DNA from: Tritrichomonas musculus
Taxonomy: Eukaryota; Parabasalia; Tritrichomonadida; Tritrichomonadidae
Length of the DNA stretch: 64,000 nt
Reading direction: 5' to 3'
Assembly (NCBI GenBank): GCA_039105265.1
Contig: JAPFFF010000001.1
Span: 11,036,001-11,100,000, forward strand
Part shown: positions 58,596-64,000 of the stretch, piece by piece
Layout of the letters: each line of letters starts with the position of its first letter
Numbering within the stretch: the stretch's first letter is position 1
Position numbers and translations under genes: made by a program
The notes under the pieces: model-generated
What the model was told of the DNA's origin: nothing
Database searches by the model: none
The model's input: only the letters and a program-made list of their open reading frames with translations

Positions 58596-60809
58596 ATGAG
58601 TGCACGGAATGGTGAGCGAGGAATCCGAAGCATTTTATATGCGCTCTACCAGTCACCGTGCACAATTCCATTTAGTTGTGAAACTCAAGAATTTGAAGAA
58701 TCAGATGGATCCAAAACTTCTTTAACGCTAAAAGATGGAAAAGTTACTATCAAACATCATAAATCTAATGAATCATCGCAAACTAAAACTCAAAAATCGT
58801 CTACCGGTAATTATCCAAATGAAGAAGAAGAAGACAAAAAATCATTTCAAGAAGAAGAAGAAAAAAATGAAAATAATAATGAAACTGATCAAAATGAAGC
58901 AAAAAAGAGTGATGATGACTCTTTCGAATATGTTACTTCCGCACACGGTGAAATTCCTCAATATGAGTATTCTATTTTCATAGTTGACGAAAAAGTTGAT
59001 GGAGAATGTCCAAAAGATCTTAATTCCAAACTTATGAAAATTTATAAGCATGTATATCGATCTTTATTAAACCTCTATGATTTACCATTAACAAAATTGT
59101 CTCTTCATTTTGGTGTTAATGATAAAGGCGAAATTGAAGAAGAAGAAAAGAATGAAGAGGAAAAAGAAGCAGGTCGTTTAGAAGATAAAAACAATCAAAT
59201 TTTTGATAAGCTTACAGAAGATAAAAATGAAGAATCAAAAGAAAACAAGAATGAAGAGCCTAAAGAAGATAAAAAATCGCCTGATCAAGAAGGAAAATTA
59301 GAAAATCAGTTTAATCAAATTGCTAATGGTCTTGTTCCGAAAGATAACCAAGATCAGCAAAATGATCAAACAGAAGAGAAAAAAGATATTTCTGCTGATA
59401 ATAATGATAGTAATAAGCAGGAAGTTACAGAAAAAGATAATGACGGCAAACTAGAGCAACAAGTCAATGATAATGTTAATGGCCTTCTTGGTTCACCTTC
59501 AAAAAAAGGAAAAGAAATTGATCCACCACGTAATTATGTAATATTTTTACTTGTAGACTCATTTTGTGTAACATCCACTCAGACAGTTGGAGCTGAAGAT
59601 GATGATGAAGATCTTGAAGGTAAATTTGGCGAATTTTTCACAGAAGAAATACAAATAAAAATTGATTATAATCGATGTTACCTTGACCTTCCTGATTGTG
59701 GCCTTCCTAATTACAAAGCTCCTCGATCAATGTGTATTCTTTATAAAGCACACAAAAAGTTCCCTAATGCATCATCAGCCCGTCTTCATGATCTCATCCA
59801 ACCACGATTTGAACGATTTGATGAAGAAGACAACCTTAAAGATGAAACAAACAGAAATTCTTACTCAACTGATCTAAATGACTGTGAACCCTATACGACA
59901 GATAGCAGCCACTTCAATAGCCGAGAATATAACAATCGAACCAAAACAATCATTGATTATGATCTCTATAATGAAAAAAGAGAGACAACACGTTGTAGAA
60001 CCCCACAACAAGACAAGAAGCCGCAAAAAACGTTTAAAAATTCACAAAAAGTAGATTCTGAAGATACGCAAAAAGCTGAATCTGAAGATACTCAAAAAGA
60101 ACAAGAGGGACCTAAAACAAGTGAACTTAATGATACAAAAGTTTTTGTTTGCGTTCGTTGCTGGCATTTAATATCATCAATTAACTATCTCTCTCAAGTT
60201 CAACACAAAGAGCTGCCAATCTTACACACACTTCCTCCGCGTCCATTCCAAGCCGTTGTTCAATCTGAATTGTATGACAAGCGACTTTATCCAATGGGAT
60301 TAAATGAAAAATCAATGAAGCCTTATTCATTCATGATTTGCGTTGAAAATTCCCCTTATAAGAAAAAAGTGCCACAGGCACGAAAACCGCCGCCGCCTCC
60401 TCCGTTTCAGCACGTCAAACGGCCTTCAACCGCCTCTAGTCTGTCTTCAGGCTCCAACAAGTCGCAGGACGTCTTTGCAAGATTGCTCAGTAACACCTGG
60501 TCAACGCAGCGAAACGACAGTAACATGGACAGGCAGTTCAAGATATCCAAGGGCTACAAGAGGCCAAAAACTCAAATGACAAAAATGATCGTTTTCCCTG
60601 AAAATCCATCGGCTCTCAGAAATGCAAAGAAAAGTTACTCAAAGCCGCCATTTGACATAAATATGCTAAATCCGAAGAGGAAAAGAAAGCTACACCCTAC
60701 AAATGGCGAGCCAGAGGATTTCTCGTACAGAATCAGCGGATCTTCTGATCCGAGTAAGCAAATGTCAGGAAGAAAACCTGGTGATGAAAGGCCAGACTTT
60801 GTTCTATGA
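58596..60809 (+). CDS. Large protein of unknown function with acidic inserts
   Basis: 737 residues; the start is the first ATG at 58596 (MSARNGERGIRSILYALYQS). Folded blocks are separated by Lys/Glu/Asn-rich acidic inserts. Block one is about 1-55 (TSLTLKDGKVTIKHH). Block two is about 120-180 (YEYSIFIVDEKVDGE, then KIYKHVYRSLLNLYDLPL). Block three is about 310-400 (NYVIFLLVDSFCVTSTQT, YLDLPDCGLPNYKAPRSM). Block four is about 505-595 (VFVCVRCWHLISSINYLS). The C-terminus is basic with a run of six or more prolines (PPPPPPFQHVK, about 595) and Ser-rich sequence. The DNA for 60370-60560 is unusually GC-rich. No family is recognised; the folded blocks may be one domain split by inserts. Confidence 0.7.
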   Translation: MSARNGERGIRSILYALYQSPCTIPFSCETQEFEESDGSKTSLTLKDGKVTIKHHKSNESSQTKTQKSSTGNYPNEEEEDKKSFQEEEEKNENNNETDQNEAKKSDDDSFEYVTSAHGEIPQYEYSIFIVDEKVDGECPKDLNSKLMKIYKHVYRSLLNLYDLPLTKLSLHFGVNDKGEIEEEEKNEEEKEAGRLEDKNNQIFDKLTEDKNEESKENKNEEPKEDKKSPDQEGKLENQFNQIANGLVPKDNQDQQNDQTEEKKDISADNNDSNKQEVTEKDNDGKLEQQVNDNVNGLLGSPSKKGKEIDPPRNYVIFLLVDSFCVTSTQTVGAEDDDEDLEGKFGEFFTEEIQIKIDYNRCYLDLPDCGLPNYKAPRSMCILYKAHKKFPNASSARLHDLIQPRFERFDEEDNLKDETNRNSYSTDLNDCEPYTTDSSHFNSREYNNRTKTIIDYDLYNEKRETTRCRTPQQDKKPQKTFKNSQKVDSEDTQKAESEDTQKEQEGPKTSELNDTKVFVCVRCWHLISSINYLSQVQHKELPILHTLPPRPFQAVVQSELYDKRLYPMGLNEKSMKPYSFMICVENSPYKKKVPQARKPPPPPPFQHVKRPSTASSLSSGSNKSQDVFARLLSNTWSTQRNDSNMDRQFKISKGYKRPKTQMTKMIVFPENPSALRNAKKSYSKPPFDINMLNPKRKRKLHPTNGEPEDFSYRISGSSDPSKQMSGRKPGDERPDFVL

Positions 60810-61234
60810 TTTTTATTTTATAACTGTTTTTAATTGTTATTTAAAATCGTTTTTTTCCACTTTTTTTTATATTTTTAAAATTATTTTATTGATAATTGAA
60901 ATTTGAAGATGAAATTCTTTTTATGTAAATGATACTTTTAAAGATACTTTTTTATAAAGTCTTTTTCTGTGATTCTCTCTTTATAACCTTTATAGTAAAA
61001 AAGAGATATTCAATATTATTGTAATTGGATTATTTTATCAAATATCTCATTTTAATGAAAAATGTTTTTTTCTAGGTTCATAAAATCAAATTTATAAATA
61101 AAATAACTATATCTCTAGATAGTTATCAATATATTATGATTCTAAATAATTCTCAGAAATTTAACCATTAAATAGTCGGACAACTTTTCTGAGAAAAACT
61201 ATTTTTAAAATTTTTCACCCTTTTTTGTATTTTT
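60810..61234. other. Spacer upstream of the TTC1-like gene
   Basis: AT-rich with no gene. It includes a local inverted pair TATCTCTAGATAGTTATCAATATA-like segment near 61110-61133, and the sequence TTTTTCACCCTTTTTTG just before the ATG, which may hold the start site but does not fit the initiator consensus exactly. Confidence 0.45.
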
Positions 61235-61954
61235 ATGGCAGATTTAGTACCTATTTTAGAAGTCAAAGCAAAAGGAAATGATTTATTCCGCAATGGTGAA
61301 TATAATGAAGCCATCGAAACTTATACAGAAGCAATTTTTATGGCAGAAACAACTCGATTAGAAAAACATGAAGAGGAGGAAGAAAAAAAAGTAAAGGTTG
61401 AGGTAGTTGAAGAAGAAACTAACGAAGAAAAAGTTGAAGATGAAAAACCTTCTACTGATGATAAAAATGATAACGAAAGTAATGAAGAAAATAAAACTGA
61501 AGAAAATAAAGCTGAAGAAAAGCCGCATGTTAAGAGCGAATTAGATGATCTCAAAGCTGTTTTATATGGAAATAGAGCTGCTTGCTATAAAATGCTCGAT
61601 GATGCAGAAAGGTGCTTGCCAGATTGCGATCACGCATTGTCATTAAAAACACCAAATCCTAAGGTTCGCACACGAAGATCTTGGGCGCTTAGAAAGCAAG
61701 GCAAAGCAAATGATGCTCTTGAAGAACTCAAGAAAGCTTTTGAAGAAGATCCATCTTTGGAATCTTCTTATTCAACACAATATGCTGAATTGCAAAAGGA
61801 GGCAGCTGAAGAAACAGAGAAGCTGAAAACTGAAGCTCTTGGACAACTCAAAGAATTAGGAAACAAATTCTTGGGACTATTTGGAATGAGCACTGATAAC
61901 TTCCATTTGCAACAAAATCCTGATGGTGGATACAATGTTCAATTCAAAAAATAA
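61235..61954 (+). CDS. TTC1: TTC1-like TPR co-chaperone
   Basis: A 239-residue protein from a true ATG. A first TPR unit (KAKGNDLFRNGEYNEAIETY, residues 11-45) is separated by an acidic Glu/Lys/Val insert (about 45-100) from two further units (LYGNRAACYKMLDDAERCL and TRRSWALRKQGKANDALEEL). The C-terminus carries the TTC1 signature: a Lys/Leu helix (LKTEALGQLKELGNKFLG), then FGMSTDNFHLQQ and GGYNVQF, closely matching human TTC1 (L-S-T-x-N-F). TTC1 binds Hsp70/Hsp90 tails through its TPR groove. The family usually has an acidic N-terminus of about 100 residues before the first TPR; here the acidic part sits between TPR1 and TPR2, an insertion in the first repeat's exit. The gene symbol is by homology, not experiment. 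Confidence 0.85.
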   Translation: MADLVPILEVKAKGNDLFRNGEYNEAIETYTEAIFMAETTRLEKHEEEEEKKVKVEVVEEETNEEKVEDEKPSTDDKNDNESNEENKTEENKAEEKPHVKSELDDLKAVLYGNRAACYKMLDDAERCLPDCDHALSLKTPNPKVRTRRSWALRKQGKANDALEELKKAFEEDPSLESSYSTQYAELQKEAAEETEKLKTEALGQLKELGNKFLGLFGMSTDNFHLQQNPDGGYNVQFKK

Positions 61955-62181
61955 TTATCTTCTATATTTGTTCTTTCCTAATATTTTAATATTAATCATT
62001 CTAAAAAGGATTTCTTTATTATAAATTTAATATTTTTATGTTATAGCTTTTTGATTCTTTATTTCATGGAATTCAACTTTGATTTTTAATGAATGTGTAA
62101 CTCAAGTATTTATAATTTTACACTATTAATTTAAACAAATTCTCGAGGTTTATAAACTTAAAAACTCTTTTTTTGATTACT
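61955..62181. other. Short spacer after TTC1-like gene
   Basis: Nothing identifiable before the TTAA-flanked element. Confidence 0.5.
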
Positions 62182-62185
62182 TTAA

Positions 62186-63168
62186 GGGTGGAGTCTCAGT
62201 GATATTTTTTCTCAAAAAGTTCATTTTGGCATTATTACTTTTTTCTAACAATTTTTTAGTAGGATTATATACAGAATTCATTTCTTACCAATCAAATCAA
62301 ATACATTAAACCAAATGCACTCATACATTAATAGTGTACGATTATGATTTACATTACTACTTTTTTGTTTTCAAACCTCAGATAAATTTTGAAGTTTTTA
62401 ATTTCATCGATAAAAATAGCAATATCATATGTTTTTTTCAAAATAATCGTCTTAAATTCTTTTATTTAATGCGCTCTCTCCTTAATTTGTTCCCTTAACT
62501 TGTTTTTTTTTTTTATTTGATATATATTGCAAAAATTATTCAAGAAAAATAAGAATATGAAGTTTTTTCCTTTATTATATATGACTCCGCAAATAAAAAT
62601 ATGCCTGATCTTTTTTAATTTCCTTTCCATGTCCTAGAATTAAATTCTTTAATATCTATAATATGGGAATTTTCGTCAAAAACGCGTTTTATTTATTTAA
62701 AATAATAAGAATTATTAAGTTAATACATTCTTATTATCTTTTATAAACTTTTTTTATAAATCAAGATTAAAAAATTGAATGTAAAAAAATGCGACTCTTC
62801 CATTCAATTTTTTTCATTCTTGTTTTTACATTTTTTGAAGCTAAGATGAAATTAAATAAATATTTACTTATTATTATATATTTAAAATAAAATTTTATTT
62901 TTTATTTATTAAATTTTTTATTGGATTTTATTATATGATGATTTTATAAATTTAAAAAAAAATGAAATCGATTTTTATCTTGATAAACCCATAAAATAAA
63001 AAAACGCAAAACGTTACGTTATATCCACAGTCATAGTTGATATTGATTTAAAATAACTTCAATCAATTTCAAACAGAGAAGGTACTTATGGGGTGTGCAA
63101 AAATTCAATGAAATTTTGAATATTTTCTCTCAAATTTTTTAGTGGCGAAAAATTTTGAGACTCCACCC
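62186..63168. mobile_element. 983-bp non-coding element flanked by TTAA
   Basis: Perfect 13-bp inverted ends GGGTGGAGTCTCA (62186-62198) and its complement (63156-63168) are each bordered by TTAA (62182-62185 and 63169-63172). No open frame lies inside. TTAA duplication is typical of piggyBac-type elements, whose ends usually start CCC or GGG. If TTAA belongs to the inverted repeat itself, a different family is possible. It is a MITE-like, non-autonomous copy. It ends 61 bp before the ATG of the next gene, so that gene's promoter was placed next to, or is supplied by, the element. Confidence 0.65.
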
Positions 63169-63185
63169 TTAAAAAATTGAGAATT

Positions 63186-63190
63186 TCACT
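63186..63190 (+). promoter_or_regulatory. Candidate initiator TCACT of the BTB-type gene
   Basis: TCACT fits the trichomonad initiator TCA(Y)(T/A), 44 nt before the ATG at 63234 and just outside the TTAA-flanked element. The assignment is tentative. Confidence 0.25.
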
Positions 63191-63233
63191 GTTATCATCT
63201 TACAATGAGCAAATATGCATTGAAAATTTTAAT

Positions 63234-64000
63234 ATGAAAAATTTCAAACTCAAAATCCTACCAATAGGTATTCAGAATGACCTTACGATCATTTATAAAG
63301 AAAAAGAGAATAAACTTCATGAAATTAAGGTCTCTAAAAGTGATTTTCTGCATACTCTTCGATATTTCCAATCTCGAATTAATGAAATAAATAAAACAAA
63401 AAATATTTTTATTCAAGAAGATATCAATTTTGATATTTTTGAGACTTTTATTTCATCTATAAGCACAAAAGAAATTGAGATTAATGAAAACAATTATAAA
63501 GATTATTATTATCTAAGTCATAAATACGAATATATTGAACTTGAAACTCAGATCAAAGAATTTATTCTTAAAAGACCTGACTTATTTCATATAATTGATG
63601 GAATTCTTCAAGAAGGGGAAGATAATATAGATTACATTAAAGAAGAAATAATATCTAAAAATCTTGATGTTGTTCTTCAAAATGAACTCTTAAAAAATGT
63701 TCCAATTCAGCCATTATTAAGAATTTTATCATCTCCGAAACGTATCCTCAAGAATCATCATTTATTGTTTTCTTTCGTTATTGAAAAACTGAATTCAAAC
63801 GAAGAAGAAAAAGAAAATCTTTCCCTCCTAACAAGTTGTCTTGATTACAGTGAAATGTCAAGCGACGAGATTGAAAAATTGATTGAAATTCATGGAACAG
63901 AAATCTTCATGTCACCGAGCAATTCAAAAGAAAGAATGAAAACCTTCATTTCAAGCGAAAAATTAATGAAGCAAAAAAATCAGGAGCTCGAACAACGAAT
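63234..64000 (+). CDS. BTB/BACK-like protein, partial at right edge
   Basis: From ATG 63234 (MKNFKLKILPIGIQNDLTII) the frame stays open to the end of the window (255 codons), so the 3' end is missing. The first about 110 residues have the beta-strand/helix order of a divergent BTB/POZ fold (HEIKVSKSDFLHTLRYFQSR, NIFIQEDINFDIFETFISSI, YYYLSHKYEYIELETQIKEF). These are followed by BACK-like helices (about 120-225) and the start of a Lys/Gln/Glu coiled coil. Tritrichomonas genomes encode many proteins with this head joined to variable C-terminal domains such as ankyrin, LRR or beta-helix; which applies here is out of view. A role as a substrate adaptor for cullin ligases is only a general possibility for BTB proteins. 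Confidence 0.7.
   Translation, partial: MKNFKLKILPIGIQNDLTIIYKEKENKLHEIKVSKSDFLHTLRYFQSRINEINKTKNIFIQEDINFDIFETFISSISTKEIEINENNYKDYYYLSHKYEYIELETQIKEFILKRPDLFHIIDGILQEGEDNIDYIKEEIISKNLDVVLQNELLKNVPIQPLLRILSSPKRILKNHHLLFSFVIEKLNSNEEEKENLSLLTSCLDYSEMSSDEIEKLIEIHGTEIFMSPSNSKERMKTFISSEKLMKQKNQELEQR

Noticed and set aside
58596-60809. Atg13-type HORMA domain, from the YKHVYRSLLNLYDLPL segment
   Set aside because: Only one short helix-like stretch resembles it; the rest of the fold pattern and interacting motifs were not recognisable.
1-64000. Canonical trichomonad introns, tRNA or rRNA genes
   Set aside because: While reading I found no ACTAACACACAG-type acceptor with a GTATGT donor and no tRNA B-box-like sequence in a foldable context. 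Short introns cannot be excluded at the three unclear 5' ends.

Overview
The window is nuclear DNA from a flagellated, very AT-rich protist. It is most likely a parabasalid of the Tritrichomonas foetus type. This identification is inferred from genome style and not from a marker gene. The genes are long and single-exon, use the standard code, and have very short upstream spacers. Coding bodies are Asn/Lys/Glu-rich. The gene set fits a trichomonad: a TKL-type kinase with a long helical tail, a kinesin-2, beta-helix surface-type repeats, a BTB-type protein and several very large coiled-coil or low-complexity cytoskeletal-type proteins. DNA transposons and MITEs crowd the spacers. Many long open frames only begin at TTG, so I moved starts to the first in-frame ATG. 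Three minus-strand genes (15.3, 29.2 and 53.7 kb) keep coding-like sequence upstream without a clean ATG.

Layout. 0-4.3 kb: decayed gene fragments, a pair of stem-loop repeats and a small palindromic element. 4.5-7.2 kb: an intact 879-codon P-element/THAP9-like DDE transposase without a recognisable THAP finger. 7.2-9.8 kb: AT-rich spacer. 9.8-20.3 kb: a short PMT-like mannosyltransferase, kinesin-2 (with a 527-bp MITE just upstream), a beta-helix protein, a WD40 protein, an LRR/acidic protein and a C2-like protein. 20.35-27.19 kb: a 6.8-kb MULE-type element with 164-bp inverted ends and a 9-bp target duplication. It holds a nested 571-bp MITE, a 21-bp minisatellite with 126-bp higher-order periods, and a fossil P-loop helicase fragment. 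27.6-29.7 kb: a multi-pass membrane protein gene with a degraded 5' part. 29.90-33.09 kb: a foldback MULE with about 1.1-kb arms and a perfect 9-bp target duplication.

33.4-64 kb is gene-dense: a reticulon/ARL6IP1-like protein, a TKL kinase, a K/E-rich protein with a compact domain, a coiled-coil protein, a 2707-residue repeat protein, an Hsp110-type chaperone, a helical-repeat protein, a 1270-residue coiled coil, a divergent partner gene of unknown role, a TTC1-like TPR protein, and a partial BTB-type gene at the right edge behind a 983-bp element flanked by TTAA.

Several genes fit shared cell roles: kinesin-2 with the coiled-coil proteins for flagella and cytoskeleton, Hsp110 with the TTC1-like protein for the Hsp70/Hsp90 chaperone network, and PMT-like and reticulon-like proteins in the ER. 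There is no operon-like unit. The main theme is repeated insertion of several DNA-transposon families immediately 5' of genes while coding frames stay free of insertions.
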